A DNA stretch of 64,000 bases. Source: an uncultured Bacteroidales bacterium. GTDB lineage: Bacteria; Bacteroidota; Bacteroidia; Bacteroidales; F082. The position numbers and the translations under genes were made by a program. Where the stretch lies: NCBI GenBank assembly GCA_946408345.1, contig CAMJRR010000003.1:62001-126000 (forward strand). Reading direction: 5' to 3'. Numbering within the stretch: the first letter of the stretch is position 1; every line of letters begins with the position of its first letter. Shown here piece after piece: positions 16,555-24,989 of the stretch. The notes beneath the pieces were generated by a model. That model worked only from the letters and a program-made list of their open reading frames with translations. It did not search any database and was not told the DNA's origin.

Positions 16555-17814
16555 TTATTCAATTCTCATATTCGGCACTTCCGTTCCATCATAATAGCCC
16601 TTGTCGAGCTTCTGCCTAACCTCGGCAAAAGCGTTCAGCGTGTAGTTGACATCGTCCATGGTGTGGGCGGCTGTCGGAATGATGCGGAAGATGATCATGC
16701 CCTTGGGGATGACGGGATAGGTGATGACCGAGCAGAAGATGCGGTAGTTCTCGCGTAAGTCCATGGCAATGTTGGTGGCCTGCACCACGTCGCCTTGCAC
16801 GTGCACCGGCGTCACGCATGCCTCTGCGGGACCGATGTCGAAACCAAGATCGCGGAAGCCTTTCTGCAAGGCGCGGGTGACCTTCCATAACTGAGCACGC
16901 AAGGCATCACCCTCGGCGCTGCGGATGATTTCCAAACGCTTCTCGCAGCCTTCCACAATGGCCAGCGGCAAGCTCTTGGCATACATCTGAGAACGCATGT
17001 TATAGCGCAGATACTCAATCACATACTTCGGTCCAGCCACAAAACCACCGATAATGGCCATAGCCTTGGCATAGGCGCCAATATAAATGTCGATGTCGTC
17101 CATCACGCCGAAATGTTCGGAAGTACCGCGACCGTTGGGACCCATCACACCGAAGCCGTGGGCATCGTCAATGAGAATGCGGAAGCTATATTTCTTCTTC
17201 AAGGCCACGATGCCGGCGAGGTCGCCCAAGGCGCCCGTCATGCCATACACGCCCTCGGTGATGACAAGGATGCCGCCACCCGTCTTGGCCACTACCTCAG
17301 TGGCGACCTTCAGCTTCTTCTCCAGGTCTTCCATGTTGTTGTGGCGGTACTTGTACTTGTTGCCGATATGCAAACGAATACCGTCAAGCAGGCAGGCATG
17401 GGCTTCGTTGTCGTAGACGATGACATCATGCGGGCTAGTCAAAGTGTCGATGGTTGACACAATGCCCTGATAGCCGAAGTTGAACAGGTAGGCGGCTTCC
17501 TTCTTCTCGAAGTCGGCCAGCTCATGCTCGAAATGCTCGTGCATACGAGTATGACCTGTCATCATACGAGCACCCATAGGGGCGGCGAGGCCGTATTTGG
17601 CGGCGGCTTCGGCATCCACGCGACGGATCTCAGGGTGATTAGCCAAGCCCAAATAGTTGTTCAAGCTCCAGCAGAGCACCTCCCTGCCATTGAAGGTCAT
17701 GCGCGGTCCGAGTTCGCCTTCCAGACGCGGAAAAGCGAAATAACCATCGGCACGTTCACGGTATTGCCCAATCGGGCCACCGGAATCCTTTGATATTCTT
17801 TCGAAAATGTCCAT
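16555..17814 (-). CDS. spt: Serine palmitoyltransferase (alpha-oxoamine synthase family)
   Basis: Read from the ATG at 17814 (419 residues, MDIFERISKDSGGPIGQY); the longer frame is repeat sequence. It is a PLP fold-type I enzyme with all family marks: NNYLGL, GYQG, NEAHAC, TEGVYGMTG, IDDAHGFG (D217, H219) and the Schiff-base lysine K250 in IGAYAKAMAIIGGF. Alpha-oxoamine synthases include 2-amino-3-ketobutyrate ligase (Kbl) and 8-amino-7-oxononanoate synthase. The GPIGQY start and the reductase next door favour serine palmitoyltransferase, which condenses serine with an acyl-CoA/ACP to 3-ketosphinganine, the first step of Bacteroidales sphingolipids. Kbl remains the alternative. Divergent from the SDR gene, with -7 boxes about 30 bases apart. 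Confidence 0.8.
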   Translation of the reverse strand: MDIFERISKDSGGPIGQYRERADGYFAFPRLEGELGPRMTFNGREVLCWSLNNYLGLANHPEIRRVDAEAAAKYGLAAPMGARMMTGHTRMHEHFEHELADFEKKEAAYLFNFGYQGIVSTIDTLTSPHDVIVYDNEAHACLLDGIRLHIGNKYKYRHNNMEDLEKKLKVATEVVAKTGGGILVITEGVYGMTGALGDLAGIVALKKKYSFRILIDDAHGFGVMGPNGRGTSEHFGVMDDIDIYIGAYAKAMAIIGGFVAGPKYVIEYLRYNMRSQMYAKSLPLAIVEGCEKRLEIIRSAEGDALRAQLWKVTRALQKGFRDLGFDIGPAEACVTPVHVQGDVVQATNIAMDLRENYRIFCSVITYPVIPKGMIIFRIIPTAAHTMDDVNYTLNAFAEVRQKLDKGYYDGTEVPNMRIE

Positions 17815-17820
17815 TATTTT

Positions 17821-17857
17821 AGATTTAAGATTTAAAGATTCAAAATTCAAGATTTAA
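17821..17857. repeat. AGATTTAAGATTCAAAATTC word repeat
   Basis: This is an AT-rich run of the words GATTTAA, GATTCAAA and ATTCAAGA just upstream of the spt start. The same word family recurs at 21461-21510, 39681-39730, 54549-54592 and 55040-55085. Confidence 0.65.
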
Positions 17858-17939
17858 TCTAAGGGCGCCCATGTCATTCCAAACAGAGAATATGCGATCG
17901 GAATCTATGGGAGACCGACTTACGAGCCACAAAATTAGT

Positions 17940-17947
17940 AAATATAT
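17940..17947 (-). promoter_or_regulatory. Promoter -7 box of spt
   Basis: The minus strand reads TAATTTTG. It stands back to back with the SDR promoter box at 17977-17984, so the -33 regions of the two interleave and may share control. The spt leader would be about 120 bases. Confidence 0.5.
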
Positions 17948-17976
17948 TGATTATCCCAACATGAAGGAATTATTTT

Positions 17977-17984
17977 TATCTTTG
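17977..17984 (+). promoter_or_regulatory. Promoter -7 box of the SDR-VOC genes
   Basis: TATCTTTG is a perfect TAnnTTTG match. The 86-base leader to the ATG at 18071 contains a pair of TTCGAC-type palindromes. Confidence 0.6.
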
Positions 17985-18001
17985 CAGCCATATTAAAACG
18001 G

Positions 18002-18048
18002 CCCTTCGACGTGCTCAGGGAGCTATGGCCATTGAGCCTGTCGAAATG
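18002..18048. repeat. Paired TTCGAC palindromes in the SDR leader
   Basis: CCCTTCGACGTGCTCAGGG (18002-18020) and CATTGAGCCTGTCGAAATG (18030-18048) are inverted diverged copies of one short repeat. Together they can fold into a hairpin pair in the 5' leader. A related copy is inside the TPR gene at 12202. Confidence 0.75.
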
Positions 18049-18070
18049 CCGACAATAGAAGTACAACTGT

Positions 18071-18862
18071 ATGTTAGACCTCAAAAACAAAACCGCCCTC
18101 ATCACTGGTGGCGGGACAGGCATCGGGCAGAGCATTGCACTGCATCTGGCCAAGGAAGGCTGCCACCTCGTGCTGACAGGCTTGGGCATCGATGATCTCA
18201 ACAAGACCAAGGAGATGTGCGAAAAATACGGTGTGCACGCCTATGCCACCGAGACCCAACTCGACGACTACACCTCCATCAACGAACTCTACGACTTCGT
18301 GATGTCCAACAACTTGAGCATCGACCTCTTCGTGCTCAACGCAGGCATCTCACAACGAGAGAAGGCTTTGGACACCGACTTCAACGTCGATGAGAAAATC
18401 CTGAAAATCGACTTCATGAGCGGTGTCTACCTGGTGAAGAAATTTGGCGACATGATCAAAGCCAAGGAACATGTACAATTCAGCGTGACCACTTCCCTAT
18501 CGGGCTTGTTCGGTTTTCCGCTTCGCTCGGCCTATTGCGCCGCCAAGCACGCCTTGTTCGGTTTCTACGAGTCGCTGGAGCTTGAATACGACAACATCAA
18601 CGTCACCTTCCTCATCCCCGGACGCATCAACACGCAAATCAGCAAGAGCGCGCTGATGGGCGACGGCACAGCCCACGACAAGATGGATGCGGGACAAGCC
18701 AATGGTCTCGATGTGGACAAATGCGGTGCCATCGCCGTGCGTGCCATCAAGCGGCAGAAGCACCGCAAACTCATCGGTCGCACCGAGCTGCTGATGGCGT
18801 ATATCCATAAGTATTGCTTACCTTTGTATTATAAACTATCGAGAAAAATATCGGCAACATAA
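18071..18862 (+). CDS. SDR-family oxidoreductase, candidate 3-ketosphinganine reductase
   Basis: 263-residue classical short-chain dehydrogenase: TGGGTGIG nucleotide loop (residues 12-19), LNAG, and the catalytic set Ser142, Tyr155 and Lys159 (YCAAK), then PGRINT. The C-terminal tail IHKYCLPLYYKLSRKIS is amphipathic and could touch the membrane. Its closest-looking relatives are DHRS7-type reductases. The place beside serine palmitoyltransferase makes reduction of 3-ketosphinganine the best guess; this is context, not proof. The promoter is divergent with spt, and it is followed by the VOC gene after 121 bases of repeat. Confidence 0.82.
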   Translation: MLDLKNKTALITGGGTGIGQSIALHLAKEGCHLVLTGLGIDDLNKTKEMCEKYGVHAYATETQLDDYTSINELYDFVMSNNLSIDLFVLNAGISQREKALDTDFNVDEKILKIDFMSGVYLVKKFGDMIKAKEHVQFSVTTSLSGLFGFPLRSAYCAAKHALFGFYESLELEYDNINVTFLIPGRINTQISKSALMGDGTAHDKMDAGQANGLDVDKCGAIAVRAIKRQKHRKLIGRTELLMAYIHKYCLPLYYKLSRKISAT

Positions 18863-18964
18863 GGCTTCTAGCCTCTGGCTTTTGGCCTCTGGCAGCACCC
18901 AAAAAGGAATAGACTTCAAACCTTGATTGAAGCTGCCAACGGCCAGAAGCCAGCAGCCAATAGC
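18863..18964. repeat. Inverted repeat of GGCTTCTGGCC-like words
   Basis: The left arm (18863-18896) and right arm (18931-18964) share the words GGCTTCTGGCC and TGGCAGC in opposite orientation with some mismatches. It fills the space between the SDR and VOC genes and could act as a weak transcription or processing barrier. Confidence 0.65.
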
Positions 18965-18983
18965 AAAATAATAAACTATCACC

Positions 18984-20051
18984 ATGAAAGAAAAAGTCAT
19001 TTGTGGCATACAACAAGTGGGCATCGGAGTCAACGACTTCGTGGAAGCCTGGAAATGGTATTACGACAACTTCGGCTTCGAGGTCAAGATCGTCGATGAC
19101 GAAGGCGTGGCGGAACGCATGCTTCCCTACACGGGCGGCAAGCCTCAGCCTCGTCGTTCGGGCATCGCGGTCAATATCCGCGGTGGCGGCGGTTTCGAAA
19201 TCTGGCAACCCAAAGGCCGTGAACTCAACTACCTGAAAGAGCCTTTGCGTTTGGGCGACTTGGGCATTCTCATCGCCAAAGTGAAGACCCCCGACATTGA
19301 AACGGCCTACAACACCTTTATTAATAGAGGGCTCGACATCATCAGCCCTGTCACGACCTCGCCTGCCGGACAAAAGGAGTTTTTCATGAAAGACCCCTAC
19401 GGCAACCTCTTCCAGCTGGAGCAAGACGACTACGTCTTCATCAACGAAAAGAAGACGACGGGCGGTGCCAATGGTGCGGTCATCGGCGTCAGCGACATCG
19501 AGCGTTCCCTCCCCTTCTACACACAGTTGTTGGAATACGACAAGGTGGTCTTCGACAAGACCGGCGTCTTCGAAGACCTCCAAGCCATTGAAGGCGGCAA
19601 AGGCACTCTGCGTCGTGTCATCTTGGAGCGCTCCAAGCCTATCGAAGGACCGTTGAGTCGCATTATGGGCACATCGCATCTCGAGCTCATCCAAAGCGTC
19701 GATGTGCCGGGCAAGAAACTCTATGAAGGCCGCTATTGGGGCGACCCGGGTTACATCCACCTTTGCTTCGACGTGCGTAACATGGCTGCTGTCAAGGAAG
19801 AGGCCGAACTTATGGGACATCCTTTCGTATGCGACAGCGGTGCCGACTTCGGCATGGGCGACGCCAACGGCCATTTCACTTATGTGGAAGACCCCGACGG
19901 CACCCTCATCGAGTTTGTCGAGACCTTCAAGATTCCAATTGCAAAGAAATTCGGCCTTTATCTCAACCTCGCCAGCAAAGACGACCACAAACCTTTGGGC
20001 ATTCTCAAGCTACTACGGTTCGCGAAAGTCAAGCGAGAGAGCATCAAATAA
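18984..20051 (+). CDS. Double VOC-domain (glyoxalase/dioxygenase fold) protein
   Basis: 355 residues with two vicinal-oxygen-chelate modules: residues 8-150 (GIGVNDFVEAWKWYYDNFGF to KDPYGNLFQLEQDD) and 160-315 (GVSDIERSLPFYTQLLEYDKV to VEDPDGTLIEFVETF). Each module ends with the metal-ligand Glu type motif (NLFQLEQ, TLIEFVE); His ligands may be HLEL and HLCF. The fold is used by 4-hydroxyphenylpyruvate dioxygenase, extradiol dioxygenases and glyoxalases, so the reaction cannot be named. Lying in the sphingolipid gene pair it could act on a lipid intermediate. A clear terminator follows. Confidence 0.78.
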   Translation: MKEKVICGIQQVGIGVNDFVEAWKWYYDNFGFEVKIVDDEGVAERMLPYTGGKPQPRRSGIAVNIRGGGGFEIWQPKGRELNYLKEPLRLGDLGILIAKVKTPDIETAYNTFINRGLDIISPVTTSPAGQKEFFMKDPYGNLFQLEQDDYVFINEKKTTGGANGAVIGVSDIERSLPFYTQLLEYDKVVFDKTGVFEDLQAIEGGKGTLRRVILERSKPIEGPLSRIMGTSHLELIQSVDVPGKKLYEGRYWGDPGYIHLCFDVRNMAAVKEEAELMGHPFVCDSGADFGMGDANGHFTYVEDPDGTLIEFVETFKIPIAKKFGLYLNLASKDDHKPLGILKLLRFAKVKRESIK

Positions 20052-20057
20052 CAAAAA

Positions 20058-20084
20058 AACAGCCGACTCATTGAGCCGGCTGTT
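20058..20084. terminator. Bidirectional intrinsic terminator
   Basis: An 8-bp stem AACAGCCG/CGGCTGTT is extended by CTCA/TGAG after one mismatch. The plus strand ends in TTTTC and the minus strand in seven T. It stands between the convergent VOC and ompH genes. Confidence 0.88.
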
Positions 20085-20107
20085 TTCATATCACTGGAAA
20101 TAACTCC

Positions 20108-20623
20108 TTATTTGATACCCAATTTAGCTTTCACGTCCTTGGTGCAGTCAACAGCATCAGTGCCCACATAGACAGCGGCGCCCGTGGCCAGGTCGAGAAC
20201 ATAGGTATATCCCTTTTCCTTACCCACCGTGTTGATGGCGTTCTGGATCTTGTCGAGGATAGGCTTCAACAGTTCGGCACGCTTGGCTTCAAACTCATTC
20301 TCGGCATTGGCTTGGAACTGTTGGATACGGGTCTGGAGGTCAACGATTTCTTTTTCCTTTGATTGCTTCACCAGATTCGACATTGTGGCTTGGTTAGCCT
20401 CGTAGTCTTGCATCTTGGTCTGATACTCCTTGGCCATGGTCTCCAACTGACTCTGGAGTTCGCCATAATATTTTTCCAAATCTTTTTCAGCTTTGGATTT
20501 GTCAGGCATGGCATCAAGGACTTCAGCCGTATTGACGTGTGCAATCTTCACTTGAGCTTGGGCAACACCGCTCATCACAAAGAGAGCAACACCCAGAAAC
20601 AAAACTTTAAATACTCTTTTCAT
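20108..20623 (-). CDS. OmpH/Skp-family periplasmic chaperone
   Basis: 171 residues: signal peptide to VAQAQ, then the Skp-like layout KIAHVNTAEVLDAMPD, a long coiled coil (about 45-120, Lys/Glu/Gln rich, DLQTRIQQFQANAENEFEAKRAELL) and a C-terminal strand TYVLDLATGAAVYVG. Skp trimers carry unfolded outer-membrane proteins through the periplasm to BamA. It lies with a second OmpH and bamA on the same strand, but also has its own -7 box at 20679-20686. Confidence 0.9.
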   Translation of the reverse strand: MKRVFKVLFLGVALFVMSGVAQAQVKIAHVNTAEVLDAMPDKSKAEKDLEKYYGELQSQLETMAKEYQTKMQDYEANQATMSNLVKQSKEKEIVDLQTRIQQFQANAENEFEAKRAELLKPILDKIQNAINTVGKEKGYTYVLDLATGAAVYVGTDAVDCTKDVKAKLGIK

Positions 20624-20678
20624 TTTATTCTATTGATTTTTAATAATTTAATTATCACATACTTATCAATTGGAGCGG

Positions 20679-20686
20679 CAAAGATA
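20679..20686 (-). promoter_or_regulatory. Promoter -7 box of the distal ompH
   Basis: The minus strand reads TATCTTTG, about 56 bases before the ATG at 20623, so this chaperone can be made apart from bamA. Confidence 0.55.
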
Positions 20687-20719
20687 AGAATAATTTGCTT
20701 CCCTTCGCTTAATTTCCAG

Positions 20720-21400
20720 TTAATTCTTAGGTTTTACATTAGTGCCTTTGGATCCACCTGATGCGCTACCCTTGTTTATAGACGTGCTGCCTTTACTACC
20801 AGAGGTGGTGCCGCCCATCGTGGTACTTCCAGCCTTACGGCGGTCTTCACGACGAACAGTCTGCATCACATTGCCGAGTTGGTCAAGCACTTCATCACTG
20901 ACATCGTTCTTGTCGCTGGCATAAAGTACAGAGGTACCCGAAGCCAAGTCAAGGATGAAAGCGTAGTTTTTGGTTTGGGCCACTTCCTTCATGGCTGTGT
21001 AGACCTTTTCCTGAATAGGCTGAATCAACTCGGTACGCTTCTGATAGAGCTGGCCTTCAGAACCGAAATACTGCATCTGCAAATTTTTGGCTTCCTGTTC
21101 CTTGTCGACGATGGCTTGCTCACGGGCACGCTTTTGATCTTCCGAGAGCAACAGCATTTCGGTTTGGTACTTGCTATACATCTCTGACACCTTGTCGTAA
21201 ACGGCTTTCACTTCTTTCTGCCATTTCGCCGACATGGCATTGAGTTCTTCCTGGGCATCACCGTATTCCGGAATGTTTTCCATGATGTACTCAGAATCGA
21301 CATAGACGATTTTCTGTCCACCGCCAAGTTGTGCATGGGCGGTCATCATACCGCCACAAACTAAGGCAGCGGTCAAAATCAAAGTTTTAAATGCTTTCAT
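20720..21400 (-). CDS. OmpH/Skp-family chaperone with Ser/Gly/Lys-rich tail
   Basis: 226 residues: signal peptide to AHAQ, KIVYVDSEYIMENIPEY, coiled coil about 45-125 and a strand NYAFILDLASGTSVLYAS, as in Skp/OmpH. Unlike its neighbour it has a low-complexity C-terminal tail of about 45 residues (SGSKGSTSINKGSASGGSK), probably disordered. The tandem pair after bamA is a standard Bacteroidales arrangement; whether the two form mixed trimers is open. Confidence 0.9.
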   Translation of the reverse strand: MKAFKTLILTAALVCGGMMTAHAQLGGGQKIVYVDSEYIMENIPEYGDAQEELNAMSAKWQKEVKAVYDKVSEMYSKYQTEMLLLSEDQKRAREQAIVDKEQEAKNLQMQYFGSEGQLYQKRTELIQPIQEKVYTAMKEVAQTKNYAFILDLASGTSVLYASDKNDVSDEVLDQLGNVMQTVRREDRRKAGSTTMGGTTSGSKGSTSINKGSASGGSKGTNVKPKN

Positions 21401-21460
21401 TTTTATTGTGTTTCTAATTGTTTTCTTGTTTGTTATTGCAATAATCGTTCCAAAAACATA

Positions 21461-21577
21461 TTTAAATTCAAAGATTCAAAATTCAAAATTCAAGATTCAA
21501 GATTCAAAATACTGGATTGCTCCGTTCCTCGCAATGACACAAAGTACTACTAACTCTAAACACTCAACTCTAAACTA
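21461..21577. repeat. Composite spacer: ATTCAAA words, CATTGCGAGGAACGAAGCAATCC element, TTTAGAGT words
   Basis: Three repeat types stand in a row between bamA and ompH. ATTCAAA/GATTCAAG words occupy 21461-21510. A 27-base element CTGGATTGCTCCGTTCCTCGCAATGAC (read in parts) covers 21512-21538, and its reverse complement recurs at 42251-42284. Words of CTCTAAACACTCAACTCTAAA fill 21551-21577. Confidence 0.75.
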
Positions 21578-24211
21578 ATCAATAGATCCGCCAATGGAGA
21601 AGTGGAACTGGCTGTGGTTGTCGCCTGTGGTGCCAAACACATCATCGAAGCCATAGCCCCAGTCAAGACCGAGCAAGCCGAACATGGGCAGATAGATACG
21701 CACACCGACACCTGCCGAGCGCTTCACATCGAAGGGATTGAAGTCCTTGAACCCGAGCCAACAGTTACCGGCTTCGAGGAAGGTCAAGGCATAAATGGTG
21801 GCCTGTGGATTCAAAGAGAGTGGGTAACGCAGCTCTAAAGTGTATTTCGTCATCAAGTCGCCGCCTTGGTTGGAATTGTTATAGTGGCCCGGTGTCAGTG
21901 AACTGTTGGCATAACCACGCATACCGACCAACTCGCGGCTATCGAATGAATAGTTAGCCAAACCGTCGCCGCCCAAGAAGAAACGGTGGAAAGGCGTGGG
22001 ACCAATCTGCTTGTTATAATGGCCCAAATAGCCAAAACGTACACGGGTCATCATCACGAGTTTTTCGTAAAGCTCAGTGTACCAAGCCGCCTTGAAGGTC
22101 CAACGGTGCATCTCAATCCATTTGTACTTCTCGTTCTCAGAAAGAGTAGAATAGTCCTTATTTGCAAACAACGAATAGGGTGGCGTGATCTCAAGTCCCA
22201 GTTGGAACTCAGAGCCATTACGCGGATACAAGGGTTGGCTTACCGAGTTGCGCGACAACACAAAGCTATAACTGATTAGGTTGAACTTGCCGTTGCCATC
22301 GCCCACATTCAAAAAAGTATTCTGGTAATTATGGAGGTTGTAACGTTTCACATTAAGGCCATGGAAGATTGCAAAATAGTCGTCAGGCCAAGTCAGACGG
22401 CGACCCAATCCAACGGTACCACCTATCATGTTGATCCAGCCGTACCGCGAATCGGTTTTTTCATAGCTGTTGGAATAGAACGACTGATTGAACGCCACCG
22501 TAAACGAATTGGGCTTGCGACCACCCAACCAAGGCTCAGTGAACGATACGCCATAAGTAAGGTAATAGCGGCCCACGGTACTGACGCTCAGCGCAAGCTT
22601 CTGTCCGTCGCCCATCGGCAAAGGACGCCATGCCTTCTTATTGAAGATGTTGCGCATGGAGAAGTTGGAAAACTGCAAGCCAGCCTCAAGCATCAGATAG
22701 CCAGCGGCAAAACCTGCAGAGAAACGAATTTGGTCGGCAGCGGCTTCCTCCACAGAATAGTTAATGTCAACGGTGTTGTCAGCAGGATTGGGCTGCACAT
22801 CAGGGTTGATGGATTCCTGATTGAAGAAACCGAGGGTGGCCAACTCACGAACGGATCGCACCACATCGCTTCGACTGAACAGCTGTCCTGGACGCGTGTA
22901 GAGCTCACGCAACACGACATGGTCGTATGTCTTCGTGTTTCCGACCAAATTGATATTGCTGATACGAGCCTGTTTACCCTCGTTGAGACGAATCTCAAGG
23001 TCGATGGAGTCGTTTTCAACGGCGACTTCCACGGGGTCAACGCGGAAGAAAAGATAACCATCGTCCATATACAGCGAGCTGATATCGAGATTGGTCTCGC
23101 TATAGTTCAGGTTCTTGTCAAGCAACTCCTTATTATATACATCGCCTTTCTTGATACCCAATATGGAGTTAAGGGTCTCGGCGGTGTATTTGGTGTTACC
23201 CGTCCAAGTGATGTTGCGATAATGGTATTTGTTGCCTTCGTCAATGACGAGGTCGATACCCAAGTTCCTGTCATCAATGCGATACACCGAGTCGCTGACA
23301 ATGCGTGCATCACGATAACCTTTAGCATTGTATTTCTCGATGATATGCTTCTTATCTTCCTCGTAGTTCTTTTCCAGGTATTTCGAGGCCTTAAAAATAC
23401 GTGGGCGATAGTTGTCATAGAAGTATTCTTCTACACCGTTGATGGCTCTCAAAGGATGTAAAGTCACCACATCGGCTACAGTGTTCACAATCAGCGGTCC
23501 CAACGGATTCAACGGGTCGAAATGGCCACGTTGTTTGGTCTCCTTCATCGACATCAGCACCTGTCCATCAGCAAGATTCTCATTACCTATCACGTTAATC
23601 TTGCCAATCCTTACCTTATCACCCTTGTCGATATTGATGACCATATCAATATAATTCTCGCGGGCCGTGTCAGCCTTTTGTTCAATGTCAATGTCCACAT
23701 TGAAATAGCCTTTGTCATAATAGAAATCCTCGATGATGCGGGTGGTCTTGGTCAGCAAATGCTCAGTGGCAATATCACCCCGCGAAAGGTTGATTTTGTT
23801 ACGGATATCATCAGCTTCACTTTTCTTGATGCCCTTGAAAGAGAACTTCGAAACACGCGGTTTCTCTTTGATGACGATTTGCAAGAACACCTTATTACCC
23901 ACAAAATCGGTGGCATTGATGGCAACGTCCTCAAAAAGGCCTTGTTCCCATATCTTACGGATGCCATTCGAGATTTCGTCGCCCGGGATAGAGATAGTCT
24001 CACCTACTCTCAGATTGGCAATCATGCTTAACATCGATCCATCGACATATTTGGCACCTTCGACTACGATGCCACCGATTTCGTATTTCTGAGGACGTGC
24101 ATAGTCAATATCCGACAGGTCGTCGCCAATCTGAATTTGGGCAATACTGCTGTTACCGAAGCCCAAAAGAGCCACGAAAAACAGCATTATGGGTAAATAT
24201 CTCAATCGCAT
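21575..24211 (-). CDS. bamA: Outer-membrane assembly factor BamA
   Basis: Read from the ATG at 24211 (878 residues, signal peptide to SIAQ); the extra codons to 24226 begin with TTG. Five POTRA domains fill about residues 45-480 (VVEGAKYVDGSMLS, KGDKVRIGKINVIGNENL, GNTKTYDHVVLRELYTRPG). The 16-stranded barrel follows with RGYANSSLTPG, the L6 VRGF/Y-type motif as MRGYANSS, and a final FHFSIGGSID strand. BamA folds and inserts outer-membrane proteins. It is 16 bases downstream of uppS and upstream of the Skp pair, matching the standard Bacteroidales order. Long by family standards, as usual in this phylum. Confidence 0.96.
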   Translation of the reverse strand: MRLRYLPIMLFFVALLGFGNSSIAQIQIGDDLSDIDYARPQKYEIGGIVVEGAKYVDGSMLSMIANLRVGETISIPGDEISNGIRKIWEQGLFEDVAINATDFVGNKVFLQIVIKEKPRVSKFSFKGIKKSEADDIRNKINLSRGDIATEHLLTKTTRIIEDFYYDKGYFNVDIDIEQKADTARENYIDMVINIDKGDKVRIGKINVIGNENLADGQVLMSMKETKQRGHFDPLNPLGPLIVNTVADVVTLHPLRAINGVEEYFYDNYRPRIFKASKYLEKNYEEDKKHIIEKYNAKGYRDARIVSDSVYRIDDRNLGIDLVIDEGNKYHYRNITWTGNTKYTAETLNSILGIKKGDVYNKELLDKNLNYSETNLDISSLYMDDGYLFFRVDPVEVAVENDSIDLEIRLNEGKQARISNINLVGNTKTYDHVVLRELYTRPGQLFSRSDVVRSVRELATLGFFNQESINPDVQPNPADNTVDINYSVEEAAADQIRFSAGFAAGYLMLEAGLQFSNFSMRNIFNKKAWRPLPMGDGQKLALSVSTVGRYYLTYGVSFTEPWLGGRKPNSFTVAFNQSFYSNSYEKTDSRYGWINMIGGTVGLGRRLTWPDDYFAIFHGLNVKRYNLHNYQNTFLNVGDGNGKFNLISYSFVLSRNSVSQPLYPRNGSEFQLGLEITPPYSLFANKDYSTLSENEKYKWIEMHRWTFKAAWYTELYEKLVMMTRVRFGYLGHYNKQIGPTPFHRFFLGGDGLANYSFDSRELVGMRGYANSSLTPGHYNNSNQGGDLMTKYTLELRYPLSLNPQATIYALTFLEAGNCWLGFKDFNPFDVKRSAGVGVRIYLPMFGLLGLDWGYGFDDVFGTTGDNHSQFHFSIGGSID

Positions 24212-24227
24212 AGTTCTTTCTTTCAAT

Positions 24228-24986
24228 TTATTTAGTTGTCACTTGCTCGCTGGTCTTTCCAAAACGGCGTTCACGATGCTGATAGTTCAAAATCGCCTCA
24301 TAAAGGTCTGCCTTGCGGAAATCAGGCCAATACTTTGGAGTGAAATACAATTCGGAATAAGCCAATTGCCAAAGCAAGAAATTGCTGATGCGTTCCTCGC
24401 CACTAGTGCGGATCAGCAGTTCCGGGTCAGGCATGCCAACAGTTGAGAGATAGGACGAAATCGTTGCGTCATCGATGGCATCGGGAGCAAGTTTACCCGC
24501 AGCTACATCCTGTGCCATACGCTGTGCAGCTTGCTTCAAATCCCAACGACCCGAATAACTCAAAGCTAAGGTCAATGTCATTCTGGTGTTATGGCTCGTG
24601 TCAGCAATGGCTTGCATCAGTTGCTCGTAGTTGGCCTTGGGCAGACTCTTCAAGTCACCGATGGCATTCAACTTGATGCTGTTTTTGTTCATCGTGATCA
24701 CCTCTTTGGTGATAGTGGTGGCCAACAAAGACATCAGCCCGCTGACTTCCGCCAAGGGCCGGTTCCAATTCTCGGTAGAGAAAGCATAGAGGGTTAGATA
24801 ATTTACACCCAGCTCTGCACAGCCCTCCGACACTTCACGTACTGACTGTATAGCACTTTGATGTCCGAAGAGGCGAGCCTTCCCTCTCTCCTTGGCCCAG
24901 CGTCCGTTGCCGTCCATGATAATCGCGACATGCTGTGGCAAGCGTTCGCGGTCTATTTGTTGCATCAGTTGGTCTTTCAGTTCCAT
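24228..24986 (-). CDS. uppS: Undecaprenyl diphosphate synthase (isoprenyl transferase)
   Basis: 252 residues with the cis-prenyltransferase signature HVAIIMDGNGRWAKERG (catalytic Asp at the start of the motif), TLYAFSTENWNRP, and the C-terminal PDPELLIRTSGEERISNFLLWQ. It condenses eight IPP units on farnesyl-PP to make the lipid carrier for peptidoglycan and surface glycans. It starts 3 bases after the DUF6089 stop and ends 16 before bamA, so it is translated as part of the same message. Confidence 0.96.
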   Translation of the reverse strand: MELKDQLMQQIDRERLPQHVAIIMDGNGRWAKERGKARLFGHQSAIQSVREVSEGCAELGVNYLTLYAFSTENWNRPLAEVSGLMSLLATTITKEVITMNKNSIKLNAIGDLKSLPKANYEQLMQAIADTSHNTRMTLTLALSYSGRWDLKQAAQRMAQDVAAGKLAPDAIDDATISSYLSTVGMPDPELLIRTSGEERISNFLLWQLAYSELYFTPKYWPDFRKADLYEAILNYQHRERRFGKTSEQVTTK

Positions 24987-24989
24987 AGG

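Noticed and set aside
16555..17814. Assignment of the PLP enzyme as 2-amino-3-ketobutyrate CoA ligase (kbl)
   Set aside because: The motifs are shared by the family, but no threonine dehydrogenase is near and the N-terminus and neighbouring reductase favour serine palmitoyltransferase. Not fully excluded.
18771..19988. 405-codon minus-strand ORF across the SDR and VOC genes
   Set aside because: It is antisense to two recognised enzymes, with low-complexity Val/Asp/Glu composition typical of reverse reading.
22331..23461. Long plus-strand ORF (376 codons) opposite bamA
   Set aside because: It is fully antisense to a clear bamA gene and has no recognisable motif or start context; it is a shadow of codon bias.
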